Shown here: piece by piece, positions 25,463-35,104 of the stretch
How the letters are laid out: each line of letters starts with the position of its first letter
Position numbering within the stretch: position 1 is the first letter of the stretch
Source: Bacteroidales bacterium
GTDB taxonomy: Bacteria; Bacteroidota; Bacteroidia; Bacteroidales; Salinivirgaceae
Direction: 5' to 3'
Assembly: GCA_012519055.1 (NCBI GenBank)
Contig: JAAYQU010000013.1
Coordinates: 17,969 to 81,968, forward strand
Length of the DNA stretch: 64,000 nt
Translations under genes and position numbers: made by a program
Notes under the pieces: model-generated
Seen by the model: the letters and a program-made list of their open reading frames with translations, nothing else
Database searches by the model: none
Told to the model about the DNA's origin: nothing

Positions 25463-26818
25463 ATGTGCTATAAGACAATCTCCCGAGTAATTACTCTATT
25501 ATTATTGTTTTTATCGTTTTTTAGTAAAGCACAAATTATTGAAGATGTTGTAATCGACAATAATGAAGTTACAGAAAATTGGATAATAACACGCGAGCTA
25601 CTTGTAAACAAAGGCGACACCATAAACAGTAACCTTTTTGAAAAGCTCAAGCGTAGCGAAGAAAATCTTTACAACACAAGTTTATTTAACGAAATAAGGG
25701 TGGTTGATACCGTTATCAATAATCAAAACGTAATTTATGTTTATGTTGCCGAAAGGTGGTACTTTTGGCCCTATCCTATATTAGAACACGCCGACCGCAA
25801 TTTAGCTACCTTCATACACTCCAAAGAGTGGGATCGTATTAATTACGGTATTATGATTATGAAGCACAATTTCAGAGGACGAAAAGAGGATTTGGGCTTC
25901 AAATGTCGATTGGGATTTCGACAACAATTCGGTCTAAACTATTATATCCCGATGATTAACAAAAACAATCAGAAACTTGGATTGTATTTTGACTTATCGA
26001 TGTTTCGTCAAAAATCATTTTTATACGATATAGATAGCTTACGATATAAATTCCACGATTTTGAAAACTACGGATACAGGGAGAGTCGTTTTATTGGAGG
26101 ATTGATATATAGACCTGAACACAATATTACACACTCGGTTCTCGGTACATTTAATCGTTTTAGCATTAATGACACTATCACTCAAGTAAGCCTACCTCTT
26201 TACGGCAATAAAACAAAGACAAACAACTGGTTTTATGTTGATTATAATTTCGTATACTCAACTCTGAATTACATATATTACCCAACCTCTGGACAAAAAC
26301 TACAAATATCATTGGCAGCCGGAACTGATTTTGATGTAAACAGTTGGAAAAATATATTAACAAACTATCAATTGCATATCCCGTTTGATTACAATTTAAC
26401 CTATTCATCATCTTATTTTGGAGAGACGTTTTTCGACAAATTACCTCCTGTAGGGCTAAGAAAAAACATTGGAGACAACTACTATTTCAGAGGCTATGAA
26501 GACAATATTTGGAAAGCACACAGTGTTATAGGCAGTCGTCAACAGTTATCGTGGAACTTTTTTAAAAAACGCGGTTATCAAATCCAATACATAGCATCCA
26601 ACAAATTTAATAAACCTTTTTTATCTGTTTATGCCACAATGTTTTCCGACTTTGGATATATATACAAAATAAAACCTGATAACAATAATATGATCTTATG
26701 GTCGTTAGGTTCAGGTATCGATTTTGTGTCATATTATGACGTTATTGTCCGATTTGAATTTGCATTAAATATGAATATAAACTGTTCGTTTAATATCCAT
26801 TTAGGCACTACGTTTTAA
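25463..26818 (+). CDS. Omp85-like outer-membrane protein with POTRA-type N-terminus
   Basis: 451 residues. Signal peptide 1-24 (ending FFSKAQ). Residues about 25-110 look like a single POTRA domain ('IIEDVVIDNNEVTENWIITRELLVNKGDTINSNLFEKLKRSEENLYNTSLFNEIRV', taken in parts). The rest is a beta-barrel with alternating aromatics. 'NYYFRGYEDN' near residue 350 corresponds to the VRGF/Y loop 6 motif of Omp85/TamA proteins. It is half the length of BamA, which is encoded further down the same block, so this is a short, single-POTRA paralogue. Role inferred: outer-membrane assembly or export. Confidence 0.72.
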   Translation: MCYKTISRVITLLLLFLSFFSKAQIIEDVVIDNNEVTENWIITRELLVNKGDTINSNLFEKLKRSEENLYNTSLFNEIRVVDTVINNQNVIYVYVAERWYFWPYPILEHADRNLATFIHSKEWDRINYGIMIMKHNFRGRKEDLGFKCRLGFRQQFGLNYYIPMINKNNQKLGLYFDLSMFRQKSFLYDIDSLRYKFHDFENYGYRESRFIGGLIYRPEHNITHSVLGTFNRFSINDTITQVSLPLYGNKTKTNNWFYVDYNFVYSTLNYIYYPTSGQKLQISLAAGTDFDVNSWKNILTNYQLHIPFDYNLTYSSSYFGETFFDKLPPVGLRKNIGDNYYFRGYEDNIWKAHSVIGSRQQLSWNFFKKRGYQIQYIASNKFNKPFLSVYATMFSDFGYIYKIKPDNNNMILWSLGSGIDFVSYYDVIVRFEFALNMNINCSFNIHLGTTF

Positions 26819-26856
26819 AATTTTATATATTTTTGGCACAATAAAGAATATTGTAA

Positions 26857-27729
26857 ATGCTAGCCATATTTGGGAAATCATTACCTGACAGTTTCTTACC
26901 GCAAGTTGATACAATTTCAGCATTGTTAAAAAAAAGCGGAACCCCTTTCTGTTGTTTTAAAACTTTACATGACAAGCTGTTAACAAAAGGCATAGAGATG
27001 CACTGTCAGACCTATAGCTCATCAGAAGATCTTCCTTCTGATACCATCCTAATACTATGTCTTGGCGGTGACGGAACTATGTTAGAAACTCTGACAATAG
27101 TTAAAGAACGTCAAATTCCAATTGTGGGAGTTAATACAGGTAAACTTGGATTTTTATCGGAAATTTTTCCACATGAAATTAGCAAATCAATTGACAATTT
27201 ACTAAAGGGAAATTACATAATTCAACCACGGACACTAATTGAGGTCCTGTCAGACGATATATATATACCTACGTATAATTTCGCACTAAACGACTTTACG
27301 TTAAGAAAAAATGACCAATCAACACTCGTTCAGATATCTGTGTCTGTTGACGGCTATTTTTTGAATACATACTGGGCTGACGGTCTTATAATTAGCACTG
27401 CTACAGGCTCTACAGCATACTCTATGAGTGTTGGAGGTCCAATATTGGTACCAGAAAGCAAAAGCTTGATATTAAGCCCGATAGCCTCACACAACTTAAC
27501 AGTTCGCCCACTAGTAATAGAAAAAAACTCTTTGATAGAAATATTCATCGAAGGTAGAAATAATCTTCATGTTGCAACACTTGACAATCGTAACATACAA
27601 GTACCAACACGTACAAAATTCAAGGTTCGTGCGGCAGACTTTACACTTGACATAGCTCAATTACCAGATCATCATTTTTTTCATACATTAAGGAACAAAT
27701 TAATGTGGGGCATTGATAAAAGAAATTAA
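26857..27729 (+). CDS. nadK: NAD kinase
   Basis: 290 residues. The GGDGT motif is at 70-74, 'GVNTGKLGFLSE' follows, and 'IISTATGSTAYSMSVGGP' and 'SLILSPIASHNLTVRPLVI' are the conserved NAD-binding blocks. It phosphorylates NAD to NADP in the cytoplasm. The position next to a CBS-domain protein and envelope genes is common in Bacteroidales. Confidence 0.96.
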   Translation: MLAIFGKSLPDSFLPQVDTISALLKKSGTPFCCFKTLHDKLLTKGIEMHCQTYSSSEDLPSDTILILCLGGDGTMLETLTIVKERQIPIVGVNTGKLGFLSEIFPHEISKSIDNLLKGNYIIQPRTLIEVLSDDIYIPTYNFALNDFTLRKNDQSTLVQISVSVDGYFLNTYWADGLIISTATGSTAYSMSVGGPILVPESKSLILSPIASHNLTVRPLVIEKNSLIEIFIEGRNNLHVATLDNRNIQVPTRTKFKVRAADFTLDIAQLPDHHFFHTLRNKLMWGIDKRN

Positions 27730-27796
27730 GCATTTACTCAAAAAACATATAACTTAAATCAATAATAATTGTGAATATTTATATTTGAATTTGATT

Positions 27797-27824
27797 GTGT
27801 ATAAAAATATGTCTATTTTTACAC
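27797..27824 (+). terminator. Possible terminator after nadK
   Basis: GTGTATAAAAATA and TATTTTTACAC form an imperfect A/T-rich hairpin with a two-base bulge, followed by CTTATTTATTATTT. The T-tract is interrupted, so this is weak. Confidence 0.35.
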
Positions 27825-27935
27825 CTTATTTATTATTTCGAAATGTTTTGGTATTTTTCGTGAACAATACATATTGAAGTATCGTGCTCATTTTATTTAG
27901 TGCAAAAGATGTTAACATTACTACAAAGGAAAAAG

Positions 27936-28847
27936 ATGAATAAAATAATTCTCTTGATAGGAATAACTCTAATATCCTCCACAATAACTTTTGGACAACG
28001 CAATGCATGGCAACGTCAAAGATATGATGTTTTTGCCGGTATTGGAGGAACAAACTTCATGGGAGACTTAGGAGGTGGAAAAGCCACTCACTGGCTAACT
28101 GACTTGGACATATCAGCCACACGACCGTTGATAGTTGTTGGCGGTAGATATAAAATATTAGAACCTTTAGCAGCAGGAGCCTCACTCTCATTTGGCTACT
28201 TAAGAGGAGACGACAAGTGGTCAAAGAATGAATTCAGAAATCGAAGGAATTTAAATTTTCGCTCCCCAATTATTGAATTCTCAACTTATGCGGAATACCA
28301 TTTCTTAAAAGAAAAGTTTGGGCGCAGAGCACCCAGACGTAGAGCCAAGTTTTTCAGTTGGCAAACTATCAAATCACTACCTATAAATGCATATGTTTTT
28401 GCTGGTGTAGGGCTTTTTTGGTTTAATCCACAGGGGAAAGCCTACGATGGGAAATGGTACAACCTTAGATCAATTGGAACAGAAGGACAATACGTAATTC
28501 CTACAAGAAAACCATACAAAAGAGTACAATTTGCGATACCATTTGGCGTAGGAGCACGTTATGCAATAAACAGAAAATTCTCTATCGGTTTAGAGTACGG
28601 AGGGCGCTTCACTTTTACAGACTATATAGATGATGTTAGTCGTAACTACGTTAGCACAGAGTTTTTTACTGATCCAATTGCCCAATATCTAGTAAACCCG
28701 GGATTACCTGATGCAAATGGCAATCCCTACTCAGTCGGTCCCAATGATAAGCGTGGAAATTCTCTTGATGATGATTACTATATGTTTACCGTTATCACTC
28801 TATCATATAAAATGAGAACCGGTCGTAGAGGATTACCCAAGTTCTAA
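27936..28847 (+). CDS. Small outer-membrane beta-barrel protein, DUF6089-like (copy 1)
   Basis: 303 residues from the ATG at 27936, which has an AAAGGA-type site in front; an upstream in-frame GTG at 27900 is less likely. Signal peptide ends TITFGQ. The mature part is barrel-like with 'DVFAGIGGTNFMGDLGGG', 'LEYGGRFTFTDYIDDVS' and a C-terminal strand 'YYMFTVITLSYKM'. The FMGDLGG and DYIDD motifs recur in the next gene, so these are tandem paralogues. Basic, probably periplasmic-turn segments (RRAPRRRAK) are notable. Function unknown. Placed before uppS and bamA, which suggests an envelope role. Confidence 0.75.
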   Translation: MNKIILLIGITLISSTITFGQRNAWQRQRYDVFAGIGGTNFMGDLGGGKATHWLTDLDISATRPLIVVGGRYKILEPLAAGASLSFGYLRGDDKWSKNEFRNRRNLNFRSPIIEFSTYAEYHFLKEKFGRRAPRRRAKFFSWQTIKSLPINAYVFAGVGLFWFNPQGKAYDGKWYNLRSIGTEGQYVIPTRKPYKRVQFAIPFGVGARYAINRKFSIGLEYGGRFTFTDYIDDVSRNYVSTEFFTDPIAQYLVNPGLPDANGNPYSVGPNDKRGNSLDDDYYMFTVITLSYKMRTGRRGLPKF

Positions 28848-28895
28848 AATATTTTGGCTTTATTTTTGAAAAATTGACTAAAAACGTACAATAGT

Positions 28896-29825
28896 ATGCA
28901 ATTAATTAAAATAAGAAGAATTCTATTTCTAACTACATTGATTGTAGTATTACTGTGCAGTTATTCATCAGCCCAAGTATATAACTGGAAAAGACTTAAA
29001 TATGAGGGGTATATAGGTCTAGGTGCAACCAATTTCATTGGAGATGCAGGCGCAAAAGAAGACTTGGTTTTCAGAAATGTTTGGGTTAACCCTCAAGCTA
29101 TTAGGTATGTTATGCAGGTAGGAGGCAGAATGGCACTAGATCCCAGACAAAAAATTAGGGTAAACCTGGCAGTTGGAATGTTATATAATGATGATAGGTA
29201 CGGTGATTGGCCAGAAAGGTTTCTACAATTTAGAAGCCCCATAATAGAGTTGTCTGGAATGTACGAATATTTTATTATACGTGAGCACAAAAAAAGAACT
29301 CGCTATAAATGGCTTAATTTGCCAAAAAAAATTCGTAATAAAATTCCAGGCACATATTTATTTGGTGGTGTAGCTGCTATTTTCTTTAACCCACAAGCAT
29401 ACACAAATGGCAAGTGGCACAATTTACATCCATTGCATACGGAAGGACAAGGATTACCTGGATACAATAAACATTATAGTCGAATATCGGTAGCTTTTCC
29501 TGTAGGTATTGGAATGAAATTTAAATTAACTCCATACAGATCTATTGGTATTGAGGCAGGATGGAGATTTGCCATGACTGACTATATTGATGATATTGGA
29601 GCCGGTCGTTATCCCTCAACGCAAACCATGTTAGATAATTTTGGAGAAACTGCTGCCATATTATCATACAGAGGGCACGGACGTACAAACAGCTACGATA
29701 TTAATTACAAAGGAGGAGAACGACGCGGTGGTCCTTGGTTTGACCAATATCAATTTATATTAATTAATTACAGTGCTGTTTTAAAAACAAACCGAAAAGG
29801 TCGTCCAAGACTAGATTTTTATTAA
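28896..29825 (+). CDS. Small outer-membrane beta-barrel protein, DUF6089-like (copy 2)
   Basis: 309 residues. Signal peptide 1-26 (SSAQ). It parallels the preceding protein motif by motif: 'GYIGLGATNFIGDAGA', 'LQFRSPIIELSGMYEYF', 'YLFGGVAAIFFNPQAYTNGKWHNL', 'IGIEAGWRFAMTDYIDDIGAG' and a final 'FILINYSAVLK'. It arose by tandem duplication with considerable divergence. The spacer before it is 48 bases, the same as the spacer ahead of copy 3. Confidence 0.75.
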   Translation: MQLIKIRRILFLTTLIVVLLCSYSSAQVYNWKRLKYEGYIGLGATNFIGDAGAKEDLVFRNVWVNPQAIRYVMQVGGRMALDPRQKIRVNLAVGMLYNDDRYGDWPERFLQFRSPIIELSGMYEYFIIREHKKRTRYKWLNLPKKIRNKIPGTYLFGGVAAIFFNPQAYTNGKWHNLHPLHTEGQGLPGYNKHYSRISVAFPVGIGMKFKLTPYRSIGIEAGWRFAMTDYIDDIGAGRYPSTQTMLDNFGETAAILSYRGHGRTNSYDINYKGGERRGGPWFDQYQFILINYSAVLKTNRKGRPRLDFY

Positions 29826-29876
29826 CCTCCACACTAATTGAGAGATGGTTTCGTTTAAATCAAAAAGATTTTTTTG

Positions 29877-30581
29877 ATGATTAGAAAAGTATTAGCCTTG
29901 TGCTTTTTTATGAGCATAACAAGTTGGTCAGTAGCGATAAAAGGTATCGAAATTGGTGGAATGTTAGGTGGTTCAACATACTTTGGTGAATTAAATACTG
30001 TTAATCCCATACATAGAATCAGGCCCGGATTGCAAGTTTTTGGGCGATATAACTTCCATAGACAGTTGGCTTTACGTAGTAATATTAGTTTTGCTATGCT
30101 GTCAGGTAAAGATGCTTTATCAAAATATCAGTATCAACTACAGCGCGATATGGTCTTTTCTTCATCTGTAATTTCATTAACATCAAACTTAGAGTTAAAC
30201 TTTTTACCATACAAGTTTGACAGCAATTATTCAGTGTTCTCACCTTATTTATCTATAGGAATTGGAGCAACTTTAGTTAATATGCAGTTTGATGATCGTT
30301 TCTTTAATAATTTCATGACACCATTTGGTATAGGCGTTAAATTAAATCTGTCCTACAGATGGAATGCGGGAGTTGAATATATTTTCAACTACACATTTAG
30401 AGACGATTTAGACAGAATAACATCGCACCAGTTTGGTGTTGCAGATTACTTTCCTTTTAAACAACGCTCAAACTCCAGAAATAATGACTCATATTCTTTT
30501 TTCGGTTTTTATTTGGCATATAAACTCAAAAGTTCAGTAGATTGCCCAGCCTTTTCAATGTCACACAATATAATGAACTAA
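29877..30581 (+). CDS. Small outer-membrane beta-barrel protein, DUF6089-like (copy 3)
   Basis: 234 residues from the ATG at 29877; a TTG directly before it is in frame but unlikely. Signal peptide about 1-20. 'GIEIGGMLGGSTYFGELN', 'RPGLQVFGRYNF' and 'AGVEYIFNYTFRDDLDRITSHQFG' match the DUF6089 pattern that often precedes uppS in Bacteroidales. It is shorter than copies 1 and 2 and more diverged. Its stop overlaps the sequence just in front of uppS (ATG two bases later), indicating coupled expression. Confidence 0.75.
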   Translation: MIRKVLALCFFMSITSWSVAIKGIEIGGMLGGSTYFGELNTVNPIHRIRPGLQVFGRYNFHRQLALRSNISFAMLSGKDALSKYQYQLQRDMVFSSSVISLTSNLELNFLPYKFDSNYSVFSPYLSIGIGATLVNMQFDDRFFNNFMTPFGIGVKLNLSYRWNAGVEYIFNYTFRDDLDRITSHQFGVADYFPFKQRSNSRNNDSYSFFGFYLAYKLKSSVDCPAFSMSHNIMN

Positions 30582-30583
30582 AA

Positions 30584-31324
30584 ATGTCGGTAAAAGAACA
30601 GATACTTAATGATGAAATCCCTAACCATATTGCCGTAATAATGGACGGAAATGGTAGATGGGCAAAGAAAAAAGGGAACTCGCGAATTTTTGGTCATAAA
30701 AACGCCATTAACGCGGTTCGTGAGGTTGTTGAAGGTTCAGGTGAAATACAGGTTAAATATCTGACTCTGTACACGTTTTCAACAGAGAATTGGAATAGAC
30801 CAAAAGAGGAAGTAGCAGCGTTGATGTCACTTCTTGTACAAGCAATACATAATGAAGTTGACAATTTGCACAAAAACAACGTAAGATTAAAAGTAATTGG
30901 CGATATGAAAAGTCTGCCATCTGATGTTATAAATAATTTAAAACACGCAATAACAAAAACTGAGAATAATAGCGGACTAACTCTTATTTTAGCTTTAAGC
31001 TACTCATCACATTGGGAAATTAATAAAGCCATTAAAAATATAGTGGATGATATTGTTAACAAAAAAATCGCACCGGAATCAATAAATGAGACTCTTTTCC
31101 GTTCATACTTAGAAACAAAAGATATTCCTGACCCCGAGCTACTAATAAGAACATCGGGAGAGTTAAGAATTTCAAATTTTTTATTATATCAACTAGCATA
31201 CACAGAGTTATATTTTACAGATAAACTTTGGCCCGACTTTAAAAAAGAAGATCTTTTCCGTGCCATTTTAGATTATCAAAAACGTGAAAGAAGGTTTGGA
31301 AAAACTAGCGAACAATTGACGTAA
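30584..31324 (+). CDS. uppS: Isoprenyl transferase (undecaprenyl diphosphate synthase)
   Basis: 246 residues from the ATG at 30584 (an in-frame TTG at 30542 lies inside the previous gene). 'IMDGNGRWAKKKG' has the catalytic Asp21. 'LYTFSTENWNRP' and 'DPELLIRTSGELRISNFLLYQLAYTELYF' complete the cis-prenyltransferase signature. It builds the C55 lipid carrier for peptidoglycan and surface glycans. Directly upstream of bamA, as in many Gram-negatives. Confidence 0.97.
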   Translation: MSVKEQILNDEIPNHIAVIMDGNGRWAKKKGNSRIFGHKNAINAVREVVEGSGEIQVKYLTLYTFSTENWNRPKEEVAALMSLLVQAIHNEVDNLHKNNVRLKVIGDMKSLPSDVINNLKHAITKTENNSGLTLILALSYSSHWEINKAIKNIVDDIVNKKIAPESINETLFRSYLETKDIPDPELLIRTSGELRISNFLLYQLAYTELYFTDKLWPDFKKEDLFRAILDYQKRERRFGKTSEQLT

Positions 31325-31337
31325 AACTGAATTAAAA

Positions 31338-33893
31338 ATGCAAAAAATATTTTTTACTATAGCCTTTGTGGCACTTTTTTGTTTTAACAACTACTCTCAA
31401 GTCATAATTGGCAATGAATTAGACAATATAGACTATTCCAAACCTGTTGAATATGAAATAGGGGGAATTATAGTAAATGGGGTGAAATATTTAGACCACT
31501 CTGTTTTAATTGCCCTTTCTGGACTTCAAGTTGGCAACACAATAAAGGTTCCAGGAGACAAAATCTCAAAAGCTATTGAAAGATTGTGGAAACAAGGACT
31601 TTTTTCAGATGTAAAAATAGTTGCCACTAAAATTATTGGGAATAAAATATTTTTAGAAATACAGCTAGTTGAGAGACCAAGACTTGCATCATTTTCATTT
31701 AAAGGAGTAAAAAAAGGCGAAGCTGATGAAATTCGCGAAAAAATAAGACTTTTAAGAGGAACACAAGTTACCGACAACACTCTAAGCCGTTCAAAAGGCG
31801 TAATAAAGAATTACTACATTAACAAAGGATACTATAATGTTGATATTAATATTACACAAACACCTGATACAGTATTAATTAATCATATTAATCTACTATT
31901 TGATATAAAAAAGCACGACAAAGTAAAAATAGAATCTATTACATTCGAGGGAAATACTGTATTTAAAGAAGGTAAGCTTCGTCGAGCAATGAAAGAAACC
32001 AAAAAAAAGCGTTGGTATGGAATGTTTAAACCCTCTAAGTATATAAAAAATCTCTACAATGAAGATAAAAAGAAAATAATTGACAAATACAACGAAAAGG
32101 GTTATAGAGATGCCAGAATTGTTTCGGACACAGTATATGCTTCAGGAGAAAATCTTTTAAAGATTAACATTAAGATTGAAGAGGGAAGACAGTTTTTCAT
32201 AAGAGATATTTCGTGGGTTGGAAACTCTAAATACACATCAGATTATTTATCTCAAGTATTTGGTATCAAAAAAGGCGACATTTTTGATCAAAAGGTAATG
32301 GACGAACGCATGTACCAGGCTCAGGATGCAATAAGCTCACTCTACTACGATGACGGATATCTTTTCTTTAACGTAACACCAGTTGAAACAATGGTTCAGA
32401 ATGACTCCATTGATTTTGAAATGAGGATCTACGAGGGTAAACAAGCCCATATCAACCGAATACTAATATCTGGAAATACTAAAACAAACGATCACGTTAT
32501 TCGAAGAGAGATAAAAACAAGACCAGGTGATCTGTTCAGTAGAACCAATATAATTCGTTCTCAACGAGAACTTGCTCAACTCGGCTACTTTGACGTTGAA
32601 AAGCTTGATATTAAAACAGTTCCACATCCATACGACGGAACCGTTGATCTTGAATATGTACTTGAAGAGAGGCCTTCTGATCAAATTGAGCTTTCCGGAG
32701 GTTGGGGAGCAAAAATGTTTGTCGGTTCTCTTCGCCTTACACTGACAAACTTAGCAGTTAAGGACTTTTTCAAAAAGGAAGCATGGCGACCATTTCCCAC
32801 AGGTGATGGACAACGTCTTTCGATAGCTGCATTTACCAACGGGAGATATTACCAGGCTTACAGTATTACGTTTATTGAACCCTGGTTAGGGGGAATAAGA
32901 AACAATAGCCTTTCAGTATCTTTATATCACTCAATATTTTCTAGCGGAGAGCATCTTTTAGATATATCTAAGTATATGAAAGTTACTGGAGCAAGTGTTG
33001 GTCTTTCACGACAATTAGAGTGGCCAGACGACTATTTTAATATTTCTAATTCATTAAATTATGAAAGGTACAATTTAAAAGATTATGGGGGTGGTCATTT
33101 TTTCTTTAGCACAGGAAAGTCAAACAACTTTAGTTTTACCACTATATTCTCAAGGAATTCAATAGATGCCCCGATTTACCCCCGTAGAGGCGCACTACTA
33201 TCAGTTTCATTACAAATAACTCCACCATATTCCCTTTTTAAGCCAAACAAATGGTGGGTACAACCTGCTGTTGACACTGCAGGTCACACTATGGCAGAGA
33301 TAGCAAATTTAGAAGCAGATAGAGAGCTAAAAGAGAATAGTCTTAGATATAATTGGATTGAATATCATAAATGGAAGTTTAAAGCGTCAAGCTTCAATAC
33401 TATTGTTGGAGATTTAGTTCTAAATTCAAAGTTAGAGTTTGGTTATATCGGACACTATAACAAAGACTTAGGTCCATCTCCTTTTGAGCAGTTCCAGTTA
33501 GGTGGAGATGGATTAAGTGGTTACGATTTTTATGGTTCAGAACTTATTGGCTTAAGAGGATACGATAATGGACCTAGAAACACAGGTTCACTTACTCCTC
33601 TTAAAGGAGGAAATTTATATGAAAAAATAACGTTCGAGTTGCGCTATCCTTTATCATTAAATCCTAATGCAACGTTCTACGTTCTTGGTTTTGCCGAAGC
33701 AGGTAACGCTTGGTATGATATAAAAGACTTTACCCCATTTGAACTTAAACGTTCAGCAGGAGTTGGATTACGTGTTTTTATGGCAATGTTCGGTATGATA
33801 GGAATCGACTGGGGATATGGATTTGATGAAATTCCAAATAGACCTGGCGCAAACAAATCTCACTTCGCATTCTCGATTGGACAACAATTCTAA
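31338..33893 (+). CDS. bamA: Outer-membrane protein assembly factor BamA
   Basis: 851 residues. Signal peptide ends NYSQ. POTRA domains occupy about 40-450 ('ISKAIERLWKQGLFSDVKIVATK' and 'ESITFEGNTVFKEGKLRRAMK' are typical POTRA helices and strands; five repeats are plausible). The barrel spans about 470-851, with 'GLRGYDNG' as the VRGF-type loop 6 motif and a terminal 'HFAFSIGQQF' ending in Phe. BamA folds outer-membrane proteins, and its clustering with two Skp genes is standard. The first residue after the signal carries a short polar extension common in Bacteroidetes. Confidence 0.96.
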   Translation: MQKIFFTIAFVALFCFNNYSQVIIGNELDNIDYSKPVEYEIGGIIVNGVKYLDHSVLIALSGLQVGNTIKVPGDKISKAIERLWKQGLFSDVKIVATKIIGNKIFLEIQLVERPRLASFSFKGVKKGEADEIREKIRLLRGTQVTDNTLSRSKGVIKNYYINKGYYNVDINITQTPDTVLINHINLLFDIKKHDKVKIESITFEGNTVFKEGKLRRAMKETKKKRWYGMFKPSKYIKNLYNEDKKKIIDKYNEKGYRDARIVSDTVYASGENLLKINIKIEEGRQFFIRDISWVGNSKYTSDYLSQVFGIKKGDIFDQKVMDERMYQAQDAISSLYYDDGYLFFNVTPVETMVQNDSIDFEMRIYEGKQAHINRILISGNTKTNDHVIRREIKTRPGDLFSRTNIIRSQRELAQLGYFDVEKLDIKTVPHPYDGTVDLEYVLEERPSDQIELSGGWGAKMFVGSLRLTLTNLAVKDFFKKEAWRPFPTGDGQRLSIAAFTNGRYYQAYSITFIEPWLGGIRNNSLSVSLYHSIFSSGEHLLDISKYMKVTGASVGLSRQLEWPDDYFNISNSLNYERYNLKDYGGGHFFFSTGKSNNFSFTTIFSRNSIDAPIYPRRGALLSVSLQITPPYSLFKPNKWWVQPAVDTAGHTMAEIANLEADRELKENSLRYNWIEYHKWKFKASSFNTIVGDLVLNSKLEFGYIGHYNKDLGPSPFEQFQLGGDGLSGYDFYGSELIGLRGYDNGPRNTGSLTPLKGGNLYEKITFELRYPLSLNPNATFYVLGFAEAGNAWYDIKDFTPFELKRSAGVGLRVFMAMFGMIGIDWGYGFDEIPNRPGANKSHFAFSIGQQF

Positions 33894-33899
33894 AAATAT

Positions 33900-34421
33900 A
33901 TGAACATGTCGCTAAAAAAGATTTTTATAACAGTACTTGTTGCATTAACAGCACAAACTTTGATAGGACAAAGATTTGCGTATGTAGACACAAGATATAT
34001 ACTCAATAATATCCCCGCATATGAATCAGCGCAAGAACAGTTGAAAATAATTATGGATGAATGGCAGGAAGAAATAAGTGCAGTTAATGATGAAGCGAAC
34101 AGACTAATAAAGCTTTATGAAGTAGAAAAAATACTATTAAGTGAAGATCTCAAAAAAAAGCGTGAAGAAGAAATTGATGATAAACAGAAAGAGGCAAAAA
34201 GACTTCAAGATAAGTATTTTGGTAAAAACGGAAGCTTTTTCCAAAAAAGACAGGAATTAATTAAACCGATACAGGATCAGGTGTTTAATGCAATAAAAGA
34301 TGTTGGTACTGAGGGCAATTTTGCTATTGTTATTGATATTGCAAGTGGGTTAGGTGTTGTTTACAATGACCCCAAATATGACAAAAGTGAAGAGGTTCTT
34401 CAAAAATTAGGATATCGTTAA
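33900..34421 (+). CDS. OmpH/Skp-family periplasmic chaperone (first copy)
   Basis: 173 residues. Signal peptide 1-22 (ending LIGQ). The mature start 'RFAYVDTRYILNNIPAYESAQEQL' is the Skp hallmark. A long charged coiled coil (about 45-115, rich in Lys and Glu) follows, and the C-terminal strand 'GNFAIVIDIASGLGVVYNDPKYDKSEEVLQKLG' completes the body domain. It escorts unfolded outer-membrane proteins to BamA, which precedes it by six bases. Confidence 0.93.
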   Translation: MNMSLKKIFITVLVALTAQTLIGQRFAYVDTRYILNNIPAYESAQEQLKIIMDEWQEEISAVNDEANRLIKLYEVEKILLSEDLKKKREEEIDDKQKEAKRLQDKYFGKNGSFFQKRQELIKPIQDQVFNAIKDVGTEGNFAIVIDIASGLGVVYNDPKYDKSEEVLQKLGYR

Positions 34422-34515
34422 CAACACTTTTCTAGGAATTAGAATTATTACTTATTCTTTATTCTTATATTTGTATGGTAATATTTAAAAATTGAAAATA
34501 ATAAAACGAACAATA

Positions 34516-35028
34516 ATGAAAAAAGCAATCTTTACATTTGGGCTTCTTCTATTTTTAGGAGCCGGCGTTAACGCACAGTCGATAAAAATTGGTCATGTTG
34601 ATTCACATGCAGTAATTCAAGCCATGCCAGAGCTAGCACAAGCTCAAGAAACTCTTCAGGCACACGCTAAAGAACTCGAAGATGCAATGGCAGAAATGCA
34701 ACGTGAGTTTCAAACTAAATATCAAGATTATCAGGCAAAATATGAAACTTTAAGTGCAGTTTTAAAACAATCACGTGAAGAAGAATTACAAGACATTCAA
34801 AAGCGCGTTGAACAATTCCGTATAACAGCACAACAAGAGCTTCAAAACAAAGAACTTGAACTTCAAGAACCAATAATAACGAAAGTGCAAAAAGCTATAG
34901 AAGACGTTGGTAAAGAAAACAACTTTACATATATACTTGATGGAACCCCAGGACAGGGTATTTTGTACAAATCACCGTCATCGGTTGATGTAACAGCATT
35001 GGTTAAGAAAAAACTAGGTATTCAGTAA
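34516..35028 (+). CDS. OmpH/Skp-family periplasmic chaperone (second copy)
   Basis: 170 residues from the ATG at 34516; an in-frame TTG 24 bases upstream would add an unlikely prefix before the signal peptide 'MKKAIFTFGLLLFLGAGVNAQ' (in part). The mature protein starts 'IKIGHVDSHAVIQAMPELAQAQETL', then a Gln/Glu-rich coiled coil and 'FTYILDGTPGQGILYKSPSSVDVT'. It is a tandem paralogue of the previous gene. A terminator follows. Confidence 0.93.
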   Translation: MKKAIFTFGLLLFLGAGVNAQSIKIGHVDSHAVIQAMPELAQAQETLQAHAKELEDAMAEMQREFQTKYQDYQAKYETLSAVLKQSREEELQDIQKRVEQFRITAQQELQNKELELQEPIITKVQKAIEDVGKENNFTYILDGTPGQGILYKSPSSVDVTALVKKKLGIQ

Positions 35029-35041
35029 ACAATACTAAACT

Positions 35042-35087
35042 AAAGCCTCCTGTCAAATAGTTAAACTTTGGTAGGAGGTTTTTTTAT
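35042..35087 (+). terminator. Terminator at the end of the bamA-skp block
   Basis: AAGCCTCCT pairs with AGGAGGTTT across a loop of about 20 bases, followed by TTTTTTT, 13 bases after the second skp stop codon. Confidence 0.7.
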
Positions 35088-35104
35088 ATTATTAATTGGC
35101 AAAC

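Noticed and set aside
25463..25650. Minus-strand frame opposite the Omp85-like gene
   Set aside because: Overlaps a signal peptide and POTRA region with strong family pattern; it is a shadow.
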